A stretch of DNA of 64,000 bases, from positions 26,569,961 to 26,633,960 of the forward strand of contig CM031601.1 in NCBI GenBank assembly GCA_018398815.1. The letters are read 5' to 3'. The position numbers and the translations under genes were made by a program. The notes below the pieces were generated by a model that was given only the letters and a program-made list of their open reading frames with translations, was not told where the DNA came from and made no database searches. This document shows, in pieces, positions 9,901-18,867 of this stretch (position 1 is the stretch's first letter; each line of letters begins with the position of its first letter). The stretch is from Conus ventricosus. Its lineage: Eukaryota; Mollusca; Gastropoda; Neogastropoda; Conidae.

Positions 9901-12553
9901 AAGTGAATTTTCGTTGTTTTATTCGTTTATTTATCACCCGACGAAGACCTAAGAGGTCGAAACGCGTTGTTTTGTCTTGTGACTCGTTTGTCCACGTTAT
10001 CTGGGCGGTTCGCTAACATTTATTTAAGATTTGTTAACACGTATTTGACTAGAAATGAGTTTAGATTACATTTGTGAACTTCAGGTACATGGCATAGGAT
10101 TTTATTGTCGGAGCAGTATGCATTTTGGGAGTGGGGGAGGACTCAGTCACATGCTTAAAACTGAAAACAATATACATAAAAACTCTGTGAAATACTAGAT
10201 ATTGATATGGTTCTGGTAATGATTGATTTTCAAATGCATTTTTATTAAGTATGGATTAAAGAATGGGAAACGTAAGGTGGAAAAAATGGTGGTTTGAAAA
10301 AAGAAAAGATGTGCAATACAGTAGGAAAGAGGAAGAATATCCTGATTCAGACTGAAAGGTCAGCCTGTGTTTTTTCAGTGCTTTTATTAACTAGTTTGCA
10401 AAATTTGAGCCATATGGAAAATTGCAGTCAAAGCTTTTAAACTTTGCACTGCTAATGTCAGCCTGAGAGAGTTGATAGACACAGCCATTTACCATCATTT
10501 CCTTTTCCATTATCAGTCATGTTTTGTGTTCACATTTATAGTTCTGACTGAATGTGTCTGCTATGTTTTCTTCACCAAGGTATTTAACCCTCTTGCATTC
10601 GCATTTTCCAGCCTAGAACTGCTCCTAGTATTCGTATTGTTTTGAGAAATTTAAGCTAAAACTCAACTACTGCCTTTGAAAGGCTGTAGTGGACAAAGTT
10701 TCCACTGCAGCGCTGTCAAATTTAGTATACAAAATTCTAATACATCATATTTCATAATGCAGAGATGTCACATGTTTGGGATGCATGTGGGTGTCATTGT
10801 CACCCTGTTTGTCACAAAACAATGGGACATCAAACGTTGACAATGTTACTATAATACACCAGACAGACAATAACATTGTCGGCATGCATTTGTTAGTATA
10901 AATCATCAAAGGGTGTCCTACCTCAACTTGTAAACAGCAGTCCTGGTTCAGTAAATCCAGTTTGGGGTGTCACTAAGTGTCACATGATTGTCACATACTC
11001 AAACATGGGGCCAGGTAACTTTACGGGTTTTTTTTCGTCCTAAAAGGTGTGTTTGTCACTACTTAACGACTATTAACACCGGAATATACACAGTCACAGA
11101 AAGAAGTAAAATCCATTCTTTACACTCTAATGTGGTGTCTGGTCACACACGGCAGGAGGGTGTCACCACTGTCACATGTCACCAATATGGTAAACACTAC
11201 TCTTGATCCATGGTTTCTACCATGTTTGCTGCATGGCAGAAACCGTGTTTTCGACATCACCCCACTGATCCGTGGCTCGCTAAACCGAAGATAAGTCGAC
11301 CAGTAGCACCAGAGTCTTGGCTGACGTTTGATTCCCATCATGACGAGCACAGTTACGAATGCGCGCATCTCCGCAGGTGTCGTATCCTGCCAAAGTAGGT
11401 CAGGTTGTCCCCACTTTGCCATCTGCTGCCTGGCGTACAGGTTCGTCTGGTCAGCAGCTGTAGTAAAAAAACAACTGCAGCAGGAAGAGAAAAAATAACC
11501 CAGAGGTGTATCTGTGTCTGGCAAATCATGATTTGGCCCAGTCTCTTCCTCAAAAGGCTGAACCACAGGTGCGGAAGTCGCCGGTCGCCACGTGGTCACA
11601 AACGCAAACAAAGGCGCATCATCATCTTCATCACTTTCTTCGCCTTCTTCTCCCTCTTTTTCCTCTCAAACATCCACATCACTGTTATTTAACTCCTCTC
11701 TTTCATATCTTTCTACTTCTTGTAATATATCATCCAACTCCTCTTTCGTATAATCCAAAAAATCGCCGTCAGTAGAAGCGCTAGCAGACGCCATTTTCAG
11801 AAACAAGGCGATGCTGTCTGCAGCAATGGAATGCGGTCAGTTCATGACCCTAGTCTTTGTGACTGAATTGCTTCCCACACCCTATACTACTGCTAAGATT
11901 TCATTGGACCCTCTCAGGGATGCACGTTTATTTTTGGCCAGCCCTGACTTAAAACAAGGTCGCAGTGTGTGAGGGAAAGTAACGCGGCACGTACGGCCGG
12001 TTGCGGCCGGAACGAACAGCAGGGGAGACAAACACAGCGGCCGGATACGGGCGAAACGAATGCAAGAGGGTTAAAGTGCAACAAATACATTATTTTCTTT
12101 GGATATTGGGAAGGCCAGCATGTCCCCTTCCCCAAAGGTTTGAAAGGTGTGTTACATGGAGAATCTTTTTTGTGCTGGTTTATGTTTTTTTACTTCAAAT
12201 GCGGCATGAAAACCTTTTTGTTTCAAACTGTGGAGTTCTTCACCCTGTCCATGTCATGGCACCTGAAAGGGGAGGAAGAGAACTCTAAATCCACTGGGTT
12301 TACGGGAACTGGTGGAAAAAGATGATACTGAAACAACACGCATGGTGCTGTGCAGGTGCTGGGGTCGACCTGCCATCCCATCATGAACAAACCCAAACCC
12401 AAGGTGGAGCCGCCCAAGGAGGAGAAGAAAGCGGAAGAGACGACGGCCAGCACAGAGGGAGGGTCTGGGGACCCCCCACAGCAGGAGCAGGCTGCTGCAC
12501 AGTCCACCAACCAGGACGTCAAGAATGGGGCCGGGGAGATGGACGTGGATTAA
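2388..12553 (+). CDS. HSPA4: HSPA4-like (HSP110 family) gene, C-terminal six exons
   Basis: HSP110 proteins are Hsp70-superfamily members that act in the cytosol as nucleotide-exchange factors for Hsp70 and hold unfolded clients. Only the C-terminal substrate-binding/helical part is here. Six exons with phase-0 junctions join into about 280 residues: 2388-2519, 3622-3747, 4857-4964, 5624-5743, 9261-9422 and 12356-12553. Landmarks that match the family in order are [53 protein letters not shown] and the terminal MDVD followed by TAA. The ATPase domain and the start of the gene lie left of the window. Introns carry several transposons but the exons are intact, so the gene looks functional. I cannot separate HSPA4 from HSPA4L or HSPH1 orthology by eye; invertebrates usually have one such gene. 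Confidence 0.93.
3622..3747 (+). CDS. HSPA4: HSPA4 exon (MIMQD helical segment)
   Basis: This 126-bp exon lies between a TTCCACAG acceptor and a GTTCGT donor. It encodes 42 residues with [26 protein letters not shown] and YEQFIKEE. It is strongly conserved in all HSP110 proteins. Confidence 0.95.
3792..4134. mobile_element. MITE, probable hAT type
   Basis: A 343-bp block begins CAGGGTTCCCACAG and ends with the inverted counterpart (reverse complement CAGGGTTCATACAG; 12 of 14 match). Internally it repeats a TTGGGAA motif near both ends. CAGGG termini suggest hAT. I do not find a convincing 8-bp target duplication, which lowers confidence. It sits in an HSPA4 intron. Confidence 0.5.
4442..4463. 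repeat. (CA)n microsatellite
   Basis: Short dinucleotide tract in an HSPA4 intron. Confidence 0.9.
4857..4964 (+). CDS. HSPA4: HSPA4 exon (WLYEEGEDQ)
   Basis: This 108-bp phase-0 exon follows TTTTTCAG and ends before GTGAGG. It encodes 36 residues including [16 protein letters not shown] and VDKLAELK, the Hsp70/HSP110 C-terminal helix signature. Confidence 0.95.
5624..5743 (+). CDS. HSPA4: HSPA4 exon
   Basis: This 120-bp phase-0 exon follows TTTCACAG and ends before GTAAGC. It encodes [19 protein letters not shown] then [12 protein letters not shown]. It fits the family segment between the WLYEEGED helix and the DEKYxH helix. Confidence 0.92.
6290..6910 (+). pseudogene. BED-like zinc-finger ORF with C-terminal PIP box
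   Basis: From the ATG at 6290 the frame reads [17 protein letters not shown] and reaches WCKLCLREV. After a one-base shift near 6462 it continues [20 protein letters not shown]. The pattern C-x2-C then H-x5-H resembles BED/hAT-associated fingers. A second shift near 6700 leads into a lysine/glutamate-rich tail ending [20 protein letters not shown] and a stop at 6908-6910. QSSLLCFF fits the PCNA-interacting (PIP) box Q-x-x-[ILM]-x-x-[FY]-[FY]. It has no transposase core. It could be a decayed transposon-borne accessory ORF; I cannot name it further. Confidence 0.55.
6917..6950. repeat. (TG)n microsatellite
   Basis: Dinucleotide tract directly after the zinc-finger/PIP-box ORF. Confidence 0.9.
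7320..7400 (-). ncRNA. Hammerhead-like motif of a Penelope terminal repeat (degenerate)
   Basis: The minus strand contains CTGAGGA, a short GACC/GGTT stem, then GAAA, about 450 bases downstream of the Penelope stop. This is the core layout of hammerhead motifs reported from Penelope-like elements. Stem I does not pair convincingly, so activity is doubtful. Confidence 0.35.
7842..8317 (-). pseudogene. Penelope-like element, C-terminal GIY-YIG endonuclease fragment
   Basis: On the minus strand, [13 protein letters not shown] and a cysteine cluster ([13 protein letters not shown]) are followed, after one frame change near 8205, by [20 protein letters not shown] then [16 protein letters not shown] and [14 protein letters not shown]...YIG, the R of TRISEHL and HFN are the GIY-YIG nuclease motifs as found at the C-terminus of Penelope-like retroelement proteins. 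The reverse transcriptase part is absent, so this is a truncated copy. The stop is at 7842-7844. Confidence 0.8.
8531..8549. repeat. GC-rich near-perfect palindrome
   Basis: CCGGGGGGCATGCCCCCGG reads almost identically on both strands and is followed by more C-runs. It lies about 50 bases inside the right end of the hAT-like block. It may be a subterminal hairpin of that element. Confidence 0.6.
9261..9422 (+). CDS. HSPA4: HSPA4 exon (DEKYAHLD helix)
   Basis: This 162-bp exon follows GAATGTGCAG and ends before GTGAGG. It encodes 54 residues beginning [19 protein letters not shown] and ending VLAEVK. The open frame runs upstream of 9261, but residues before DEKY do not fit the family and the preceding exon ends in phase 0, so the acceptor at 9259-9260 is chosen. 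Confidence 0.93.
9551..10030. mobile_element. Palindromic Penelope-type terminal repeat insertion
   Basis: Two inverted arms meet at an axis near 9853/9854 (AAGAAGGCCTTCTT). The left arm carries an extra internal tandem copy of a ~75-bp unit (9698-9774 and 9782-9855). Both arms contain GACGAAGACC..GGTCGAAACGCG, typical of Penelope-like terminal repeats. TTGTTAACACGT flanks the insertion on both sides (9539-9550 and 10031-10042), a 12-bp target duplication. No coding sequence is present. It lies in the last HSPA4 intron. Confidence 0.7.
9934..9982 (+). ncRNA. Hammerhead-ribozyme-like motif
   Basis: Stem I can form between TCAC (9934-9937) and GTGA (9979-9982). Between them lie a CCGACGA core (one change from CUGANGA), a stem II GACCT/AGGTC with an AAG loop, GAAA at 9959-9962 and a GTC at 9974-9976. 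The core U-to-C change and an extra A before stem II make self-cleavage uncertain. A mirror copy lies on the other strand at about 9640-9690. Confidence 0.4.
10765..11185. repeat. Cluster of TGTCAC motifs
   Basis: I count about ten TGTCAC hexamers in roughly 420 bases, three of them in a tight group at 11160-11184 and three at 10968-10995. They fill the non-coding left half of the piggyBac element and may be subterminal protein-binding repeats. Confidence 0.6.
11120..11794 (-). pseudogene. piggyBac transposase N-terminal remnant
   Basis: The frame opens [20 protein letters not shown] with an acidic stretch, stops near 11666, and continues in another frame with [45 protein letters not shown], then a YW-S pattern and MSKTRF. 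These are the usual opening landmarks of the piggyBac transposase fold. The DDD catalytic region is missing. It belongs to the element at 10587-12070. Confidence 0.82.
12356..12553 (+). CDS. HSPA4: HSPA4 terminal exon and stop
   Basis: The exon starts after GCTGTGCAG with [20 protein letters not shown]. It continues through a low-complexity E/A/Q-rich tail and ends GAGEMDVD then TAA at 12551-12553. The proline/lysine block and the terminal M-D-x-D are typical of HSP110 C-termini. Confidence 0.95.
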   Translation: MLGSTCHPIMNKPKPKVEPPKEEKKAEETTASTEGGSGDPPQQEQAAAQSTNQDVKNGAGEMDVD

Positions 12554-12954
12554 GGACTGCTTGCCAAGGGGAGGGTGGGTGGGATGGATTGATGATTAAT
12601 GTTCTGTTTCTGTGCATAGTTTGAATGGAGGAGCTTGTCAAAGCTTTGATGTTCTCCGTGTTGACATTTCTTCGTTCATCTTGGCCATCACCCCTCCTTC
12701 TGTGATGTTGATCACAGAATCTAAGGGAAAATATTTTGGAAGGCTGGGAAAAAAAAATTGGGGGGGGAGGGGGGGTTGTGACATGGACCGACAAAGATCT
12801 GACCATTGCATATGACCAGTGTCATTTTCAGGCGGAGACCAAGGTTTCACACTGAATGCGTAATCCCTGGTCATGCTGTGGTCCATGACAGCCCACTGAA
12901 GGAGACCATATTCTCTGAAATGTTCCCATTGATTGAGCCATTTCTCAAATGAGG

Positions 12955-12986
<32 letters not shown>

Positions 12987-15109
12987 CATGAATAAATGAT
13001 AGGAAAGTTCCAACCAGGTAGGAATCCATCTTTATTGTTGTCCTGTTGCTAGTCTGTCTATTAAGCATATTTCTCAGTGATCACCAGCAGGAACAGATTT
13101 TGAAAAACATGACCATTTTTAGTGTGTGCTTGTTGGTTTTTTTTTCTTCTTTCTGTCTGGATGTCCGTATGAGAGCATACAAAGGTTCAGTGTCTTGAAG
13201 AATACCTGTTGTATTTATTTCTGAAGGAAGAATCATTAAGGTGGTTTGGAATGTGGAACAATATAAAGTGTTCAGAGAGGGTGAGCTTACAGCAAGTAGG
13301 TACTAGCACATTCATCCGCGATTGGTCAACTTGTTTTAGAAATGCTCTTCTGGAGTGGGGTGATCTCATCTTCGCGTAAGTCCACGTCATTTGTATGCTT
13401 GTCATGCTTTCAGCACAGGAAGCCTGCCGTCTTTCATGTGGAAGAACACGTTGTCCTTCAGTGTTTGAGGGGCTGGACTTTGCCTGTTGGCTCCCCACCA
13501 ACAGCCCTCTGCCATTCAGTGTGCACGTTTGTTGAAGTCGGGCATTTTCTGAGAGGTACCAAAGTTGACTTTGGAAGGTATGTCATTGTCAAGGTCTTTC
13601 AGTAGTCGGATTTGTATCATTTTGGTGGGCTTGGCACAGTGTCATCACATGCAGGTACTATCACAGTCCCTTGGTTTTGATTTTATCGAGTAATGTAGCC
13701 ACTTGCGTAAATACAGTGTGCTTCAGTCTTCGGAGTTATTCATGTGAGTAATGTAGCCACTTGCAAAGATACAGTGCGCTGCAGGTCTTTGGATTATTCA
13801 TGGTGTGGAATCGGCCTCCATGAATGAACGCTTGGCATCTACATAAGTATACAAAAGTATCAAGATTGCTGCTATTTGATGAAAACCTTCAATCTTGAGG
13901 TGCTCGCAGCAAATGTTGATTTAAAAAAAAAATGGCTGGCTGGATTTCTTGTTGGCTATCATCAACGGTGATATTCACCAGTTTCAGTGTCAAGACTTAA
14001 GTGTCTACATTTTTTTGCAACTTGAAACCTCTTTGTGGAACATGAAAGGCAGAATTAGAATTTTTTTTTCTCATATATTCTCTGACACCATGCACAGTTT
14101 TTTGTTCCACTGAACAGTTCAGGAAGAGTGGATGGGGCGTTGAACCCACGAGATGTTAACTTTTTACATATTTGACGTGCTGCCTGTCGCAGTATGCCTT
14201 GCATTTCAGAAAAGTGGGTTCCCCCCATCCACTGTTATTTTTGTGTTGTTGGTCATTTGTTTTGAAGGGAGTAATGTCGTATGTTTGAGGTCCAAAGCAG
14301 TTTAATTTCAAGTATATTGATTTCTATTTTGTGCTGCAATGTCACTGAATTTGTGTGCCGAATGCTAACTGTGAATTGCATACAGCCATTTGATCATCAG
14401 AACAAGTTGATCGCAGCTTAATAGTGATGTCACACAGAGTATAGGACTGGACACGCGCCTTACATTGGCTTTTGTGAGTGTGTCTGCATTTGATGGCTTC
14501 TGCCAAATACTTTTCATTCACTCTTTCTGCAGTTATTCACTCTTGTGATCTTGAAAAGTATGCCCAAGCTGTGTGGGTCTTTCAAAATTATATAGTTATG
14601 TTGTACATTGTTGGCTGTTGTTTTAAAGCTTATGAACCATCAGATTGCTGCATTTAGCTCTAGTGTCTGTCATGGGTTTCCTCAATTTTCGAAACTGGGA
14701 AAACGTGATCTGTGCAGCTTACAATTGTAGCAAGGTATGTTAGGTTTTTGTTTGTTTGGTTTTTAAAGGTAGCAGTCTAAAAATAACTTTGCAAAGCCTT
14801 TACAGTAAAGTTCAAAGGTTATGTGTGAAACCACAGCATTTTCATTTAGTCATGTGTAAATCTTGGAATGTCTAAAAGAATGGGTTATGTTGAGTTTTGC
14901 CGTCAGATTTTTCACAGAAAAAATAAAAATAATAAAAACTATGGCAGTGCATGTTTGCTTTACTGTTTGTTGAGTGAATGAAAGAAGTGGAGGATGATTC
15001 TTTTTCTGGATACGAAGTGAAGATTGTCGAGTCCATTTCTCCACAGTGGATTGTGCAAGCAATGGTGGTTACCTCTATTTATTTTAACACCTTTATGTAA
15101 TATGGTAGA
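12554..15109. other. HSPA4 3' UTR and intergenic DNA
   Basis: No conserved coding sequence seen. Contains an (AT)n tract at 12956-12978 and candidate polyadenylation signals. Confidence 0.6.
12991..12996 (+). terminator. Candidate HSPA4 polyadenylation signal
   Basis: This is the first AATAAA after the stop, 438 bases downstream, and is followed within about 40 bases by T/G-rich sequence. Other A/T-rich candidates exist further on, so the true 3' end cannot be fixed from sequence alone. Confidence 0.35.
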
Positions 15110-16440
15110 TGAATTTCCTAACACTCAAAGGTAATCCCCATGAGCTAGTTCTTTACCTGGCAACTCCGGCTGTATTTTCAAAGACCACTTCAGAGCTATT
15201 TCAAAGACTGATTTCAAACTGGCCAGATGAACAACCTTGTCATGATGCAGTTAAATTTCAAAGATCTTTTCCCAGCTCTTTCATCACAAACTTAAAAAAA
15301 TTATAAAAAAAAACCCTTTTAACTATAAAATTCTTAAACTTAAAAGACCTGTCCTGATCCACTCTTTTCAATCATAAAATCCCAGAATTTTGAAGATTAG
15401 TTCCAAGTCCACTAACTTTCTGGCTTTTCATTACATAACTTTCAAAGACCAGTTTCCAGTGCACAGCCTTTTCACCACAAAACTTCCAAACTTTTGAAGA
15501 CCAGTTTTCAGTGCACAGCCTTTTCACCACAGAACTTCCAAACTTTTGAAGACCAGTTTCCAATGCACAGCCTTTTCACCACAAAACTTCCAAACTTTTG
15601 AAGACCAGTTTCCAGTGCACAGCCTTTTCACCACAAAACTTCCAAACTTTTGAAGACTAGTTTCCAGTCCACAGCCTTTTCACCACAAAACTTCCAAACT
15701 TTTGAAGACTAGTTTCCAGTGCACATCCTTTTCACCACAAAACTTCCAAACTTTTAAAGACAAGGTCCCAGCCCATAGCATCCCCACCCCGCTTCTTTTA
15801 TTTTATTTTTTAAACTAACATTGTTGATACATAATTCCTAAACTTTCAAAGACCAGTTCCCAGTCCACTGCCTTTTCACCACAAAATTCCTGAACTTTTG
15901 AAGACAAGTTTCCTTTCCTCAACTTTTTTTTTTAAAATTTTAAATACAACATACATTACTTATCTTTTCACTACATAATTCCTTAAAAGATCACTTTCCA
16001 GCCCACAGCCTTTTCACCATGGCAATTCCTAAAGTTTTGAAGTTCACAGTACACCACCACCACCACATCTACCAACTTCTAGCCTTTTCGCTACACAATT
16101 CCAAACATTTCTAAGACCAGTTCCTAGTCCACAACCTTTTCACCACAAAACTTCCTCACTTTAAGACAGTTTCCCTATCCATAATCTTTTTTCGTTATTT
16201 CAAAAAGTCTTTTTGCCACATTATTCTGAAACTTTTGAAGATAAAGATCTTCCTCCAAAGCCTTTTCGCCACAAAATTCCTTTTAAAAAAAAGTTCCCAG
16301 TCCAAGCTCCCCCTTTAAAAAAAAAAATTATAACATCACTAACTTTTAGTCTTTTGCAATATAATCCCTAAACTTTCAAAACCTAGTTCCCAGTCCTCAT
16401 CCTTTTAAACTAAATTCTCAAACTTTGTGAAAGACCATTT
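15110..16440. repeat. 52-bp minisatellite
   Basis: A unit containing CACAGCCTTTTCACCAC, then AAAACTTCCAAACTTTTGAA and GACCAGTTTCCAG repeats at exactly 52-bp spacing in the core (15462, 15514, 15566 and on to about 15770). More diverged copies extend both ways for about 25 units in total. It lies between the two convergent genes. Confidence 0.9.
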
Positions 16441-16550
16441 TCAAGGCCTCCCCTCAGCGAGTGTGTGTGATTTTGATCTATATTGCTTTAAGCTCAGTTA
16501 ACTGCACAGAGCAATACTGTGGCTGTCACCTTGACATTAGAAACAATGAC

Positions 16551-16611
<61 letters not shown>
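16551..16611. repeat. (CA)n(TA)n compound microsatellite
   Basis: A CA tract passes directly into a TA tract. Confidence 0.95.
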
Positions 16612-17964
16612 GTACAAGATTCCCTTTTAACATCCTTGATTGGTAAGATAAGTATACTGAGTGCATCAGCTGTTCCATTTAACATTAAAACAATAACAAC
16701 TAGTGACAATATTCTTCATCACATTGGTGGTGATTTACTTTCAGATTTTCTTTTATAAATTTCTAGAACCATCACAGCAGGTAGATGGCTACAGTGTCAG
16801 AAGGACTGGACCAAACATGGATAAAAACAAAGGAAAAAAAAAAAAAGCGAAGACTGAGGCATAAAAGTGAAAATTCTTAGAACAAAACATCCAGAAAGTG
16901 GGGAAGCAATATATACTGAAGGAACCTTAAGCAAAACTTGGGGGGGGGGCCAGAGTGTGTGTTTGAATGAGACACTACAATACTACATGTATGTTTGAAG
17001 CATCAGGCAGTTTTCCATAGGTAAATTCTGATACCACCCATTCAGAATAAGACATAATACAACTATTTCATACTAATGTGATCTATGAATCGCTCAACAT
17101 AATGCACCACAAATGAACTTTTTTTTTTTCTTTATGAACAGAGATGATTACAGCCAAATGAGATTTCACTACATTCCAAGGAAACCCTCTATAAAATTGT
17201 CCAGGATTCTGCAACGGAATTCATATCACTTCAATTTCATTCAACAAAAGGTGCATAAGATCTACAGAGAACGAGTACTTGGTCAATCCTTTCAAAACAC
17301 TGCACCACCATCAAGTTCTCAGCATCGTGTGTATGTGTGTGTGTGTGGTGTGTGTGTGTGTGTGTGTGTGTTCACTTCTGCACCCTCCGTCGCATTGCTT
17401 CTACACTGCTCATTCCCCACCTCCCATGCACAGCCTCACACAGGCTCTTCCCCTTCGGAGCCACAACATAAGCAATCCACGGAGAGCAAGCAATGTCGGA
17501 TCAACATCCCACTAGACGAGGCACTGAACTGCACAATGGTGCCCGTTACAGCCCGACAAGCCTCTAGGCAAGCTTCCAACTGACAACTGCTCAGTTGCAT
17601 CACCATGTCCATCCACCTGTGGTCTTTTCATGGACTTTCTGACCTCAAAGTCTCCGACACTGACTCATCGTGGGTATGGACATGCAGAGGACATCAAAAC
17701 AGGTCACAACAACAGGGCTGGGCATGACCGGCAGGAGAATCTGACACACTTTCTTTCCCACGATGATGACAATGAGATCCACTTGGCACTACGGCTACAA
17801 GACATCTGGACTCTTAATCTTCTTTAGATTATATCCCAGCATCAGCCAGCCAACGGAAATACACAACATGCAGTTTGATCAGGAAATAAGGGCAACACTC
17901 CTCTTTTGGAGGGTCAAACTCGATTGTGGTTTCAGTTTTCATGCAGCAAGACTGGTTCCGAATT

Positions 17965-18062
17965 CTGCAAATATGCCTGCGAGTCTGGGGAGACTCGAAC
18001 CCACAATCTCCCGCAGTCCTAGCCCTTGGCCACGAGACATGAACCACTGCACCATGGCAACT
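17965..18062 (-). repeat. tRNA-derived SINE-like block
   Basis: The minus strand has an A-box-like TGGTGCAGTGGT and, about 46 bases on, a B-box-like GGGTTCGAGTC. The flanking bases do not form an acceptor stem, so this looks like a SINE head rather than a tRNA gene. Confidence 0.5.
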
Positions 18063-18504
18063 GGTTTTTGCATTCAAAAACTTGATATATTACAGAAGAG
18101 AGACAATGAATCTTGAGTTCATAAATGTGTTACTCCCCATGATAGCCTGGACTTGAGCTAGAGAGGGATTAAAATAAGGACTGAACGGAAAGCAAGATAG
18201 TCTTCACTCTTACATACACATTGGTTTCCTCGAAGCTGCATGTATGCCAATATTCAAAACCAGGAAGAGGGGGAGCAGTCATACTTATTTGCCTATCATG
18301 AATAATATTGCTATGAGCATTCAAAATCTTTAAGAACTAAAAAATCAAGTCTTTGAAAGCAAGCTCTTATCTAATACTGTCACAGAAGAGCAGAATTCGG
18401 GCACACTTTCCACCAAAACACCCTGTGATCCTTGAATGGAAATGCCACCAATCTCTCCAATTTCTCCTTTCAAAACGCACGCACAAACACGCCAAAGATG
18501 AAAT

Positions 18505-18867
18505 ACTTCAGCCTTCAAAGCGATGAAGCATAATGAATCAATTGACCCAAAGATTGGTCTCTTAGGATTGATAGATCCAATCATATTAACTGACTTCAGC
18601 CTTCAAAGCGATGAAGCATAATGAATCAATTGACCCAAAGATTGGTCTCTTAGGATTGATAGATCCAATCATATTAACTGACTTCAGCCTTCAAAGCGAT
18701 GAAGCATAATGAATCAATTGACCCAAAGATTGGTCTCTTAGGATTGATAGATCCAATCATATTAACTGACTTCAGCCTTCAAAGCGATGAAGCATAATGA
18801 ATCAAGTTATCTAATTAGACCCAAAGATTGGTTCCTTAGGATTGATAGATCCAATCATATTAACTAA
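18505..18867. repeat. 88-bp tandem repeat, four copies
   Basis: A unit starting ACTTCAGCCTTCAAAGCG begins at 18505, 18593, 18681 and 18769. The first three are almost identical. The fourth has a short insertion (GTTATCTAATT region) and a different end. Confidence 0.92.

Larger units (their letters stand above)
10587..12070 (-). mobile_element. piggyBac element, internally deleted
   Basis: The element starts and ends with the same 14-bp inverted repeat CCCTCTTGCATTCG. TTAA lies directly outside each end (10583-10586 and 12071-12074), the piggyBac target. The minus strand encodes the start of a piggyBac transposase but no catalytic domain. At 1484 bp it is a non-autonomous deletion derivative. 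It occupies the last HSPA4 intron. Confidence 0.9.

Noticed and set aside
17965..18062. tRNA gene on the minus strand
   Set aside because: A- and B-box-like motifs are present but no acceptor or proper T stem forms; called SINE-like instead.
15110..18867. CRISPR-like repeat arrays
   Set aside because: 52-bp and 88-bp units repeat without unique spacers in animal DNA; ordinary tandem repeats.
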